A DNA stretch of 64,000 nt from the NCBI GenBank assembly GCA_963210315.1, contig OY723267.1:2046001-2110000 (forward strand), given 5' to 3'. Position 1 is the stretch's first letter. Every line of letters begins with the position of its first letter. This DNA is from Rhynchopus euleeides (lineage: Eukaryota > Euglenozoa > Diplonemea > Diplonemida > Diplonemidae). Below, in pieces: positions 51,839 through 63,375 of this stretch. Made by a program: the position numbers and the translations under genes. The notes below the pieces were generated by a model. That model saw nothing but the letters and a program-made list of their open reading frames with translations, ran no database searches and had not been told where the DNA came from.

Positions 51839-54226
51839 ATGGCACCCAATCGCACCTGGACACCTCTGCCGCCCTGGACACCAATGCCTCCCTGGACACC
51901 TACGCCCTGGGATATCACATTTCCCCCAACGATAGACCCGTTTTCCTGGATCGAGAAGGCGGAGAAACTGACCCAGGAGCAGCAGGACAAGTCCCTGCAG
52001 ACGTGGGCCGTCGTGCTGATCTGCATCACCTCCATCTGCTGCCTATCCGTTATCATCGTCAGCGTCATCTGCTGCAAGATCCAGCAGGGGAAGCAGCGGC
52101 AACAGGCCGTGCATCACCCTCTCCCACACCCGGCAGACCCGGAAGCACAACTACCCCCCTACACCACCCCGCACGCCGCCAGCCGCAACCCCGTCGCTCC
52201 TCCTCAGGCTGAGACGCAGCCACAGCCACACGCCACCCTACCTGTTGTTCATGTGACCGCCCACCCCGGCACCGCTGTGCCCCCTCCACTGCAGAACCCG
52301 CTGCCCCCTGTTGGCGTGCGCCTCCCTGGCCTTGAGGGATCCACAACCTGCTCCACTGGCACCTTCTCCAGCAACACGACGCTCCTCCCGAGCAGCGCGA
52401 CAGCCTCTGCTGTGTCCACCACCGGTGTGGGCGCCCCGCTGGAGACGCCAAACGGCGCTTCCCACCAGAACTTCCTCTCTGCAGGCGGTGCGTCTGGAGA
52501 TGGGTCCGATCCGGTGACTCCCTGCAGCCCGCTGAATGGGTGGACCCGAGGCAAGCTGCTGGGGCAGGGCGCCTTCGGGTCCGTCTTCATAGGCATCCTC
52601 AGCAACGGGTCCCTCGTCGCGGTGAAGGTGATCGCCCTTGAGGGGAGGGCGGAGGAGCTGGCGAAGGTGCAGAAGGAGGTGGAGTTCCTGCAGCAGCTGC
52701 GCCACCCCAACGTGATCTCTTACAAGGGGAGCCTGGTGGAGGAGGCGCGAGGGGAGGTGCATGTCTTCATGGAGTATGCGGTGGGTGGGTCGCTGTCGGC
52801 CCTGGTGAAGGCGTGCGGCACGCCCCTGTCGGAGAAGGTTGCGGCACTGTTTATCAAGCAGGTGCTGGAGGGGCTCGCCTTCCTGCATGGGCACGGTGTG
52901 ATGCACCGCGACATCAAGGGGGAGAACGTGCTGCTGGATGCCGAGGGGCATGTCAAACTGGCTGACTTCGGCTGCGCGCGGGTGATGGCCACTGCGACAG
53001 CACAGGCGACTTTTGCAGGGACCCCGTATTGGATGGCCCCAGAGGTGATCCAGAACAAGAAGTATAATAAAAAGGCGGATGTGTGGTCCGTCGGATGTAC
53101 AGCCATCGAGGTGCTGACTCGGTATGTCGTGTTGAACAGTGGGGCGAAGTCGGAGGGAATGATGTTTGAGGGGGGGGGGGGCTGGAGCCAAATGGTACGC
53201 AGAAAACTGGGGGAAATTTTGTAGTGGGATTGCGTACGATTCATCTGGTGTGATGATATGTCACAAGCAGTTAAGGTACGCCCAACAGTGACCGGGGTCT
53301 ACTCTGTCCGACTACGCGGTTGTCGTTCGCAGGCCACTCAGGGTACACACCCAGCTTGTGGAGATGACGAATCTGCCCCTGTTGCCACGCCCTCCCGGTC
53401 TCCATCTCTTCAAAGAGCTCCCTTGAGCTCAAACAGGCAAGTGCACACCTCCGCACTGATGGTTGCCAGGCTCTTCTGGATCTCCTCCCGCAGGAGACGA
53501 GTTACCCCGAGTGGATATTGCTGCCATATGGGGTCGCATTCCTCCTCAGGCCTTTCAGGGAGGTGCGCCTATTTCACTCGGTGCGTTCGTCACGCAGCAA
53601 CAAGGCCCGTTTTTTTTAGTTAGACATTCCGGATCACTTTGCGGGGTTAGCGAGTTTGATAACCGCTATATGTCTTGCGACACGCTGGGTTGTGGGCAGG
53701 CAGTCTGTTGTGCACCCCATCCACACCCATCCTGTGCAGCGGGTCACTCCCTTGGGTGCCTTTCGAGAGTGTTTACGCCGCGATGTTTGAGATCGCGCGT
53801 TCCGAGTCGCACCCGACCAACAAACCCGCCGGAGTCAGCCCTGCATGCAGCGCCTTCTTTGACGCGTGCTTCCAACGCGAGCCATCCTCCCGCCCTGATG
53901 CTCGGGTATGCAATGCATTCTCATTTGAACAGCTTTTGAACAGCTTTCAGCTATTCTCCTGTCGATCCACACCCCCACCCCACCCCACCACTTCCGCTTC
54001 TCCTCTGCGGTGCCTCTGCCACCCCCTCTCGCCACTACTCCCACAGGAGCTCCTTGATCACCGGTGGCTGCGCGAGGCTGCCGATGCACAGCCAGGAGAC
54101 GTGACGGAGCGCGTCGTCCCCACCACCAGGCAGACAGGGCACACCGCACCGTGGCCCAGCGTTGCCGAAGTTCCCCCCGGCGGGGGCACGGTATGCAGCA
54201 GCCGTGCTGTGCGAGGGTGCCACTGA
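51839..54226 (+). CDS. MAPKKK-like Ser/Thr kinase with N-terminal membrane anchor
   Basis: Exons 51839-53121, 53740-53905 and 54047-54226 join in frame (542 residues). After a Trp/Pro-rich start, residues about 52-78 (WAVVLICITSICCLSVIIVSVICC) form one transmembrane segment. A Pro/Ser/Thr-rich linker runs to about 230. The kinase domain follows: GQGAFGSVF (P-loop), VAVKVI (Lys), HRDIKGENVLL (about 356-366), DFG, and GTPYWMAPEVI. PYWMAPE and the overall fit indicate the STE11/MAPKKK class. The last exons supply PWVPFESVYAAMFEIARSE and ELLDHRWL, the typical C-lobe end. All catalytic motifs are present. The 3-prime end could use a further GTATG at 54191, so the last residues are uncertain. Confidence 0.82.
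53122..53739 (+). other. Intron 1 of the MAPKKK-like gene (618 nt)
   Basis: GTATGTCG...CCTGTGCAG, phase 2, rebuilding an Arg codon between LTR and GSLPW. It is the longest intron in the window and probably includes a decayed insertion, though I cannot define its ends. Confidence 0.75.
53906..54046 (+). other. Intron 2 of the MAPKKK-like gene
   Basis: GTATGCAA...CTCCCACAG, phase 0, joining RPDAR to ELLDHRWL of the kinase C-lobe. Confidence 0.8.
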
Positions 54227-56275
54227 CCAACCCACGGGCAGCGCAACAAGCCCCCCTACCCCTCCGACATCACAAGCACCTGTGGGGATACCCTCTTGTG
54301 GCGTCTCCAAGGCCAAGCCTCTTGAGTTCAGTTGGTTGGGAGCAAGTCGAGCCTGGCTCACCTTTAGCACACCAAACACCAACGCCTCCAAACAGACACT
54401 GATGTCGTCCCTGCAATCTGCTGCGACGCTGGAAGGCGTGTCTCCGCCTTCGAGTATCAACACCGCTGCGTAGTGCGGTGGGGTTGGCGGGTGGACGTAT
54501 CGCCCGCCGTGTGTCAGAGGGCGAGGCTCGGCGCAGAGGCGAGCTTCGCATGTTTTTTTTCCGTCTGTCATTAGTCTATCTGCACCCTATATGTTATTCC
54601 GTGGTTACCTTTCACAAACAATCATAAATACGGCTGTTCCTTTTTCTTGCTTCGGCCAGTGTGTCACACTCCAGAATATTCTGTGGTTCGCTCAAACCTT
54701 CCTATTTTTTTCGTATAGTTTCGTCCCCCACATCCCGACTATGCCCCGCCTGTGCCATTGCCCAGGCGGTCCCAGCCTATAGTGCAGCGAAGACCGCACA
54801 TCCCTTGGAGACGGGGTTGTGGGTTGTGCCTGCACCGCTCCAACTCACAAAATGCAAGTCCGCACCACGTTTCTCCCATGGGGCTTGCACCCTCCCCCCG
54901 CCCCCTGCAGCTTGTGGCCCTCTCTTGCTGTTGCCGACCAGCATCGACTCTCCCTTAATCCAAGCACGGGGGACTATTACCATCACTTATTCCTCCAGGG
55001 GCAGGGGAAGCGAGGTCCAAAGACCACCCTTCCGAGTGTTATTTTTAACTCGGGGCCGTACCATATAGCCTGGTAGGTGGAACGTAACGGAGGAAGTTGC
55101 CTGCGCAGGATTGATCTTGCAGCAGGTAGGAGTATGGTAGTATAGTTTTGTAGATTCACACGTTTCGCCTTGCCTCCCTGTGGGTGCGAGGCTCGCGTAT
55201 GTGTGTAAGTGCTAATGCGCCCCAAGAAACGTCAGTTCACAGCGGAAGAGACGCAGAAATGAACCGCTGGGCTGTAGGTGGGCCTTCACACTGTGTCAAC
55301 GCATGCTGTGTCAACAGCGTGTCTACCATTTCGTCACGGCGCCGCCTGATTTGGCCAAAACGAAAGCCTCTGGTTTCCGCAATGCCGCCCAGCTCCACTC
55401 ACGCCAGTTCAAATCAGGTGGCGGCGGATTGCTTTTCTCGAGATGATTATATCGGGGGGGGTTTACTGCCCCCACCCCCCCCCCCCCCCGCCACCCCACG
55501 ACGGCGGATAGGCTTGTTTCCAGTGGTGGGGTTATTCGCTGCTGCGGCGGGTTTTCGGCAAAGTTCTGCGATTTTCACCTTAAAAAATACTCGGTGGAAA
55601 TGTACCAAAAACGCACCCGTTTTCACCACCGTGGTCGCGAAGGCCCCCAGTTGTTTCTTCTTGCAAAGGCTTTCCTTCATTGCATCGTACAGTGGTCTGT
55701 TCTGTTTCTCAGGTCTTTTTAGTTCCGTGCTCTTGTTGAGTGGGCCGACATGGTTATCGCCTTTGCACGTGTGCGCGTCGCAGGCATGTGGGCGATCAAC
55801 TGGGGTGGTGCTGTTACGAAGCTCACACCCAGACGATGCCCATGCCACCGCCCAGCCACCGTGTGTCCGCGATACAGCAACCATGACCATCCTGCCTGCG
55901 ATTGGCTGGTCTGGTATTTCTCGCTATCACACATTTCTTGCGCCGGCAACCTGTGCCGGCTGAACGAACCTTCGACGAACTGTCGTCGCCCCAACCCGAT
56001 TGTGACCAGCCACAGCGTCCGGTTGGGTGGCCCGGCCTGCATGAGCGCCACCAAGTGCGCTTGCTGACTGTGCGGTGGTTACAGACACCCACTCCCTCCC
56101 CACCACCCCACTCCACCCCACCGCCTCTCTTGTCGCTCTCTGATGGAAACAGATCCGCTGTGGGTCTGTTTCTCGGGTGCCAAATGTGTGAATCACCCGC
56201 AGATTCCCATGTCATGTCATGTCACATCACATCATACCACCACAGTCACCTGCTCGGGGGTGGCCGTTTCGAGCC
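54227..56275. other. Intergenic DNA with a foldback
   Basis: No supported gene. An inverted repeat is at 55338-55427 (listed separately), and a poly-C run at 55470-55490. The (CATGT)(CACAT) runs at 56210-56235 precede the carrier gene. Confidence 0.45.
55338..55427. repeat. Foldback inverted repeat
   Basis: Arms GGCGCCGCCTGATTTGG (55338-55354) and CCAGTTCAAATCAGGTGGCG (from 55404) pair with a few interruptions around a loop of about 50 nt. AGTTCAAATC also resembles a tRNA B-box, but no tRNA cloverleaf can be drawn. Confidence 0.45.
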
Positions 56276-57163
56276 ATGTTCCTCGATGCAGCGATTGACA
56301 TCCTGGCGGGTGCGGTGGGCGGTGCAGCCGGGATCTGCATCGGGCAGCCGTTCGATGTTGTGAAGACCCGCCTGCAGCTGGGGGGTGTGAGCACGGAGCC
56401 AGGCACCCCGCCGGCACGCCTCAACGCAGGGCAGGCGCTGCGCGACACGCTGCGCTCGGAGGGCGTCGCGGGGCTGTGGCGCGGTCTGACCCCACAGCTG
56501 ATGGGCGTCATGATGTACCAGGGCACCGTCTTCACCAGCTACAACGGCGCACACCGCGTCTGCGAGATGTACGACGAGTGGAGCTCTGGAACCGCCCAGC
56601 AGAAGTACGTCATCGGAGGGGATGTCGGAGCGCCACCAGACAGCCTCGGCCGCGCCATGCTGTGCGGCATGGTCGCAGGCACGGTGTGCACCCTTGTGGT
56701 GACCCCCATGGACGCCTTCAAGGTGGCCCTGCAGGTGCGCAGCATTGAACACAAGACCGTGCAGAGCGGCGACCTGTTCAAAATGGTGCGCGAAGGGCAG
56801 GTCCGCCCCTACAAAGGGCTTGCCGCCACGGTGACACGCGACCTGCCCTCGACAGGCGTCTACTTCTACGTCAACGAGACGCTGCGCCGTGCCTACGGGT
56901 TCTCCGAGTTCAACGCAGGCGGGCTGGCCGGTGTGGTCTCCTGGTTCTGCTGTGCGCCCATCGACACCATCAAGACCAGGATCCAGGCCTCGCGGACAAA
57001 GATGTCTGTGTCTGCTGCCACGCAGAGCATCTATGCGGAGGCCGGGCTGCGCGGGTTCGCGCGCGGCCTGCTGCCCCTCATCTCACGTGCGTACCCGGTC
57101 AACGGTGTGACCTTCACTGTGTACAGCTGGACCTCGCAGGCCATGAGAGAGGCGGCACATTAA
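56276..57163 (+). CDS. Mitochondrial carrier family protein (SLC25)
   Basis: 295 codons from 56276; an upstream in-frame ATG (56219) adds a non-homologous stretch, so I prefer the later one. It has three repeats of about 95 residues, each with the Px[DE]xx[KR] signature: QPFDVVKTRLQ, TPMDAFKVALQ, APIDTIKTRIQ. Six membrane helices are expected in the inner mitochondrial membrane. Matching motifs such as GLWRGLTPQLMG, PYKGLAATVTRD and GFARGLLPLISRAYPVNGVTF occur at each repeat end. The last of these, with R-x-YPVNG, is like the carnitine/acylcarnitine and basic amino-acid carriers. The substrate cannot be fixed without the contact-site comparison. Confidence 0.88.
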   Translation: MFLDAAIDILAGAVGGAAGICIGQPFDVVKTRLQLGGVSTEPGTPPARLNAGQALRDTLRSEGVAGLWRGLTPQLMGVMMYQGTVFTSYNGAHRVCEMYDEWSSGTAQQKYVIGGDVGAPPDSLGRAMLCGMVAGTVCTLVVTPMDAFKVALQVRSIEHKTVQSGDLFKMVREGQVRPYKGLAATVTRDLPSTGVYFYVNETLRRAYGFSEFNAGGLAGVVSWFCCAPIDTIKTRIQASRTKMSVSAATQSIYAEAGLRGFARGLLPLISRAYPVNGVTFTVYSWTSQAMREAAH

Positions 57164-57265
57164 CAAGAGGGCTGCATTGCCAGTGCAATGGTAGTCACAT
57201 TGAGCTGCCAACAGTCTTTTGCTGGGGCCCCAATGGGGACCAGGGGCCTGGTTGCGTCGCGTCAA

Positions 57266-60234
57266 CACCACGGACTAGTCGCCCGGACGACTAGTCGGGA
57301 CGACGGGTGAAATGACGACGGGTGAAACGACGGGTGGCACCCGTCGACTCGACGGGTGGCACCCGTCGGCACGACGGGTGAACCTGCTGAAACGACGGGT
57401 GTTCCAGCCATTTCCTGTTGATATGGGCCAATTTCCATTGAAAACTAGGGGAGTACCTTGCATGGCATCAGGTTATTTTTCACGCCGAACTATCTTCCCT
57501 GCACAGACCCACCCCCCCATTACTTTCCATTTACAATTCCTAGTTGGTGAAGGGGCTGCCCACCGGTGGACCACCAGGAGGGGGGTGAGCCATCCAGGTG
57601 GGCAGGGGGCCTGGGGGTGGGGCCTCAAAACAACTCCCTCCCACGACGTCACTCCGCTCTCGAGGACAAACAAAATCACCTACGTACCTGAACTGCCAAA
57701 CACCCCCCCCCCCTCACTTACGGGTGCGCGGATCTCATGTGCTCGTCGCGCTTTACAGTGGTTTTAAAGAGCTCGAAACAAACACAGCAACGCTTTTTCA
57801 GCACGCGCGAATGGTGACTGAGGTAGTGCTGGCTCAGTCCCTTCGGTTGTCCGTTTGCCGCACTCCTGGCATGTGACAGTGCAGGTCTGACACGGCGCGT
57901 TGTTTTGCGGCCGATGTGCAGCATCATAATGCGCAAACAGTGCTTCTCTCGTGTGGGCAACTTTGGAGCACACAATGCAGATATGCTGCTGCACAGGCAC
58001 TGTACCGGATGGCGTTGGTTCTGGCACTTCTGGCACATCCTCGCTGTTGCCCCAGGATTTGGACTTGCAGATGCATGCGAGCAGCGTTGCCTTTGGAGTG
58101 GTGTTTTCCGGGTCGCCCAGAAATTGTTGGCCCCATCGCCCCCTTTTTGTGACGTGAGATCCAAGGCCGAGGGACTCGAGTCTCCGCTGCAGTGCTGCCG
58201 TTGCTCCCTTCCAACAAGCGTTCCTCGCAGTGACACGGCGGCAAAGCTTTATCGCGCCGAACTTCAGGAGGGTCGGTTGGTCCAGCAGGCCGCACCCCTT
58301 GCCTTTGGTCCTCTGCATTTCGAAGAGCAGCAGGTCCCGTTCGGCGGTCTGCTGCGATGTCACCCTCAGGGCATGGCGTTTGGAGACGCCATTCCCCCTC
58401 TCCAGTTCCTCGTCACTCAGGGCGAGGGGGTGTGCATCTTCTGGATCAAACCAGTGGCTCATCGAATATGGATATATGTAACACCACGCCCCTCGGATGT
58501 TCTCCCAGGTGACACCCACTCCAGGACAAACACAAGGATGTGCATTGCGATGAGCGAGAAGATGAACTCTTTCGCGCACTTTCCCTCCTGGTGGTACTTG
58601 ATGGGGATGTCGTTGTAGCGGAAATGCACAAGCATTTCCATTACAATACAGAGTAGATGCTGCACCCCTTCGTCTTGGCAATGGTGAGTAAGCGACTCAG
58701 AACATCTCTGACCTGGTTTCCCGTCATGTTGGAACACGTTGAGCTGCCAAGGACAGCCTTCTGCACGGCAGGTCCATCAGGCAAGATCTCTGCGAGTATT
58801 GCGATGAACCCGTTTATGTCGTGCAGGGGGTGTGATCGTGTACGCTGTGGAGGTGAACACCCCTGCGTACAGGCTCTCAAACCCAGCTTCATGAAGTTCC
58901 TGGATGCTAGCCCTGTGGCAGGCGTGGAGCTGTTTCAACCAGTCATTTCGTGGTGTGGTACAAAACGCGCTCCTGTGCGAAGATGACCCCATCTTACTAA
59001 ATGCCGACCACAGCTCAAGATGGTCCCCTGCTACCCTAAGCAGGCGAGCCGAAACATCACGTTCGCCTTTTCGAAAACCCCTCTCTGCACTCTTGCGATT
59101 TGCTTCAGGAAGTTGAACGTGAACCACGTTCTGTACTCATCCTTCTGCTAATCGGCAACTGTCACCAACCGTGTTGCGAAGGCACCGTCGAAAATTCCTA
59201 CGGCCAGCCTGCTCTGCTGGGTCTTCTGTGCCTGTTTCTTCTCCGCCTCGTACAGCTTCACCATAGCTGCAGTGCCGCGGGGCAGGCGTCGGCCATCTCC
59301 TTGAGCCCTGTCGGGTGGTCCTTCCCGTTGCTCTTCCGGAGGCCCAACCCGACAAACTCGATGTCTGACCCGCTATTGACACGGGCAGCGTACATCGTGC
59401 GACCCTCCTTCGCGGTCGACTTGCTGATCACCCCACCCCCCAGCTTCTCATACTTTTTGTACAGGGCAAGACTGATGATGGGATCAGTCGACTTGATGGT
59501 AGTATCCGCCAGCTTGCCGAGAAGCTGCTTCAGGGCCATGTGGCTCAACCCATCAGCATCACGCTCGACAACATACGTGTTGATCCAAGCACGTACAAAC
59601 ACCGTCATGTCCACAGCGCTGGCGAGGGCCTGCGCTGCAGTACGCTTTGCCGCTGGCATTGATTGGTGTGGCTCGTCTGGGTGGCCTGGGTGGTGATGAT
59701 GGTATCTTGGGGTATCTTGGCCTGGGTGGTGATGAGGGTACGGTATCTTGGAGACTGCCTTGTGGGTTGTGCAAGGGTTGGGGGCTGGGGCGAAAATTTG
59801 CCTGGCAGAAAAGTGATCACCTTCATGAAGTAGGTTGCTCTGTCAAACTGACACAGTTTGTCAGAGTCAAGATCCCTCGAACAATGAAAATCCACGAGAA
59901 CAGCCGTCGCACATGCACTTGAGGCCCCATCACCAACTAGGAATTGTAAATGGAAAGTAATGGGGGGTGGGTCTGTGCAGGGAAGATAGTTCGGCGTGAA
60001 AAATAACCTGATGCCATGCAAGGTACTCCCCTAGTTTTCAATGGAAATTGGCCCATATCAACAGGAAATGGCTGGAACACCCGTCGTTTCAGCAGGTTCA
60101 CCCGTCGTGCCGACGGGTGGCACCCGTCGACTCGACGGGTCCACCCGTCGAGTCGACGGGTGCCGCCTGTCGAGTTTTCACCCGTCGTCCCGACTAGTCG
60201 ACCCCACCCGTCACTGCCCGACTAGTCCGTGGTG
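57266..60234. mobile_element. DNA transposon with ~280-bp TIRs and ACGACGGGTG subterminal repeats
   Basis: The ends read CACCACGGACTAGTCG (57266) and CGACTAGTCCGTGGTG (to 60234). Inverted repeats extend to about 57549 and 59936. They contain many copies of CGACGGGTG and CACCCGTCG plus a longer shared block ending CCATTTACAATTCCTAGTTGG. The right TIR has about 20 bp (GGGCAGTGACGGGTGGGGTC) not found in the left. Minus-strand coding remnants are inside. I could not define a target duplication beyond AA. The superfamily is not recognised; no capsid-type gene is seen. Confidence 0.8.
57764..59659 (-). pseudogene. Remnant of the transposon-encoded protein with C2H2 finger
   Basis: The coding sequence is spread over several minus-strand frames: 59659-59258, 59127-58777, 58892-58641 and 58681-57764. 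The last has 305 codons. It contains GLGSHVTKRGRWGQQFLGD and a C2H2-type finger, CIVCSKVAHTREALFAHYDAAH (about 236-257), then a further CxxC-like pair (CQTC, CQEC). The first has MPAAKRTAAQALASAVDMTV and a Gly-rich helix segment. No catalytic triad can be pinned down. The frames could be parts of one decayed protein or exons; no clear GTATG/CAG intron joins them, so decay is more likely. Confidence 0.55.
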
Positions 60235-61480
60235 AAAGAATATCCCCCCCCCCCCCCCCCCCCCCGCGACAACCCGGAGTGTTGGCATGGGCAGAGAAAT
60301 GGTATCCTCTGCACCATAGGGTTCCTTTGATGCAAGCGCTTCACACCCGACGGCAGTCAGGGCGGTGTTGCGTGAAGTGGTGGGTATGGGGTGGCGTAGG
60401 ACAGTGGAGGTATCATCAGAGAGCTCGCTCGGTGCGACTGACACTGGACAAAACTCATCTTAAAAGTGTGTGCGCTGCAGTGGTGATCGCACCAAAGCGC
60501 GGCGTGTGAAGGGGGCCGTTGGAAATAAGTGAAGATTGTGGGAGGGGAAACCCACACAAGACCAGCGTGTCGCTGTGCCTGGATTGGATACTAACATAAT
60601 ATAGCAACCATGTCCCCCACCCCTTCACAGGGTGGGCATCGAATTTCGCCAGGTGGCCCCCCCCCCCGATATTTCGTATCATCATAGCCCTTCCCTTCAT
60701 CCCCCCATTCCCTGAAACCAGCCTCTCACGAGTCTGAGCTTTCCGGGTGTGTCGTGGTGGTGTGCCTGAGAATCAAAGCGTGTACCTTTTTTAGTTAGCA
60801 TTGGGCCCCTGAGGCGATATAGGATTGGGTATCTTCTGCCCGTCTTATGCAATGCCGTTGGAGATCAGGCGGCTTCTGGCGACTTCTGTTGCGTGTCACT
60901 GCCCTGGTTGTTCGTCGGCGCAGAACAAACATGATGTCACTCGTTTATTGTTACCCCATGCCACCACCGCCTTCTGGTAACCCTAAATGTGCTCATCGAC
61001 GCCCCCCTTGTCTCCTTATATCCTCCCCCACCCCCCTCTCGCATCGCTTCATCCTCGACGAACCAGGACTGCCGAAGAATCAAGTTAACATTTTCTCGGA
61101 CATCCCATCATGCCTGGACTGCGATCGCCACTGGGGTTTCTCCCCCGACCTTGCCCCCTCTCCCACGCCCACCCACCCCCTCGAATGGAGGGCAGATCTC
61201 AGCTGTGCGTTCTTACTTTTTTATCTGCGGACCCCGAGGCCAGCTCCAGCCCACCCCCCCCCCCCCTAGGCCCCCAGATGTCCTTGAGAAAAACTGTAAT
61301 TTTTTTGAAATATCCAGGTCTGGAGGTCAACAGTGCCAACCCACCCCCAAACCCACTCCGGATATGAATTTCCGGAGGTTTTTACCCACTTTTGGGCCCA
61401 CCAACCCTCATTTTTGGCCATTTTTTGGCATTTTTTTTCGCTTTTCTGGGGTGAGTCCTGTGCAAGGTGGTTGCAGGGTC
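60235..61480. other. Intergenic DNA
   Basis: A poly-C run (60242-60266) abuts the transposon. No supported gene. The stretch 60990-61260 is C/T-rich with no following gene recognised. Confidence 0.45.
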
Positions 61481-61486
61481 ATTTTT

Positions 61487-62010
61487 GGGTAAAAATGTGC
61501 ATTTTAACGCACTTCTACTGGTCCTAGAGGCCCTGGATGGTATACAATGTGCCCCAGGGATGCCTAGGGTACATTTTTCACCCGAAAACCACCCAACATG
61601 GGTCTAGTCGCCCAAATTTTATCATTTTTTCGTAAAATTGGGACATTTACCCCACATGGGCGAAACCCCCATTTTTCACAGTTTTTTCAAAATATCGGAC
61701 CGAATTTGGGCAATTCGGTGGAGAAAACCTGTTCCGACAGGCCCATACACCCCTTTTAGGGCATTCCCAGTGGTTTCTGGGTGGTTATAGGGTTATAGGG
61801 TGCCTACAACATGGCTGCAGGATGTGTGAAGGGTCCTCCAACATCGTTGCATGGTCCTTTTTTTGGGTAAAAAAAAGGCATTTTCACACACTTCTACTGG
61901 TCCTAGAGGCCCTGGATGGTATACAATGTACCCCAGGGATGCCTAGGGTACGTTTTTCACCCGAAAACCACCCGAAATGGGGTATAGTCGCCCCGATTTT
62001 GTCATTTTTT
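61487..62010. repeat. Two direct ~145-bp repeats
   Basis: A block beginning GGGTAAAAA and containing ACTTCTACTGGTCCTAGAGG, the CCCCAGGGATGCCTAGGGTAC word and CACCCGAAAACCACCC is present at about 61487-61630 and about 61865-62010, in the same orientation. The copies differ at scattered bases. They sit just left of the duplicated 17591-18301 relative. Confidence 0.8.
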
Positions 62011-62045
62011 CAAACCCTGTGCCTGGAATTTTGTCCAAAAAATAT

Positions 62046-62156
62046 GAGTGAGAGGGATTTGAGGCCCCCCGCCCCCAGGTTCCCTGCCCACCTGGTCGCA
62101 CCCAAGTGCCTCACACCGGTTCTCTCCCCACCCGGTGATCCACCTGACGGATACAG
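62046..62156. mobile_element. 111-bp insertion with 10-bp target duplication (SINE-like?)
   Basis: The insertion is flanked by CAAAAAATAT at 62036-62045 and 62157-62166. The uninterrupted site is present at about 17617-17630 in the relative at 14406-18780. The insert (GAGTGAGAGGGATTTGAGGC ... GACGGATACAG) has no inverted ends and no poly-A. The reverse complement of its first half resembles 24480-24520. The 10-bp duplication fits a retroposed short element, but no Pol III box is convincing. Confidence 0.6.
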
Positions 62157-62223
62157 CAAAAAATATCACGTTTTCGCACAAGGCATAAAATGGTCAAAAA
62201 ACCCGAAAATCGGGTTTGTAGGG

Positions 62224-63375
62224 TGGTGTTGCTGAAAGTGCTTCGCATGATGTGCGCACGAACTACGCACAAGTACGCACGAACTACGCAATATGGCCTC
62301 GTAATGTCACTTTTTTATTTTGTACTGGGGCGGGACCAGTAATTAGCCCAAAAAGGCTGAAAAAATGCCGAAAATTTTCGAATCCCAGTCAGGGACCACT
62401 CTGAATCACCCGTATCGTGCAAAGAAACAGGTTTGTTTGCCGAAAAATCACAGTGTGTGCCCTCTACAGGCCCCCCTACCCCCCGAGAACTCGGGGGGGT
62501 AGGGGGGTATGAGGGGGGGGTGTTTTCACCCACTTGGTGTTCCCAGTGTGTTCCCAGTAAGAGGTGTAAATGGACACCCCATGGCCAAAACGACCCCACT
62601 GCGATCCGCACAGATCCCAAACGTTCCAAATAACGGGTTTTTGGAATACCCAGGGAGGGGGTCCCGCTGGGTGGGCTGGTGTGGTTGCCTCTCAGTCACA
62701 TCCTATGACCAGCCCCTGAACCAGACCCACGTTTCACGGACGAAGCTTGACAGCTCGACCACAGAAATGACCCCACTACGATCCGCACAGATTCCAAATA
62801 GTCAAAGGAACGGGGTTTTGCAACACCCGAGTAGGGGGCCCCTTTCGGGGGCGTTTTGGTACAGTCTCGGCTCTGTAGTGACAAGGGGTTTCGCAAGCAG
62901 TGTCATTAGCCTTCACCCACTGTCAAGTGAGCTATGGCTTGTCTTGAGGGTGCGTTATCATCTGTTGGTCCCAGGTACAGACAAACAAACGCTGCAGCTG
63001 GGCGAGGGCTGACTGATGTGTCTTCCGAGGTTCGAGACTTAGGACAACCTAGTTTGGTGAGTCTCGAGCCAGGTCTCCGGAGACCTGGCTTCGGAGACAG
63101 GTCCTTCCGCAGCAGTCAGAAGAGTGACTTCCTGCAAACCAGAGGGCCTGGGTGGATCTTTGGGATACGTGGAGGGCCCTACATCAGGAAATGGGCACCA
63201 CAAGGTCTGGGACGAGGCCGGTGGTAGTGTTGGTGCAGTCTGGGCTCTGTATTGGAGGTAGCGTTTTTCCCACTGGAGAGAATAAAAAAGTGGCATTATT
63301 GCTTATGCACAATGTACGCACAAACTACGCAAAACTACGCACGAACTACGCAATTTGGGCCTTTCAGCAACACCA
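62224..63375. mobile_element. TIR element with TGGTG ends, 5-bp TAGGG duplication
   Basis: The ends TGGTGTTGCTGAAAG / CTTTCAGCAACACCA are perfect inverted repeats. The target duplication TAGGG is at 62219-62223 and 63376-63380. The intact, unduplicated site is seen at 17677-17681. Subterminal TACGCAC/ACTACGCAAT repeats (62250-62293 and 63308-63353) match those of 26534-27524. No protein recognised in its 1152 bp. Confidence 0.88.

Noticed and set aside
53258-53623. Separate gene in the kinase intron
   Set aside because: No domain, and splicing around it restores the kinase C-lobe.
55400-55425. tRNA gene
   Set aside because: Only a B-box-like word; no A-box, anticodon arm or acceptor stem could be drawn.
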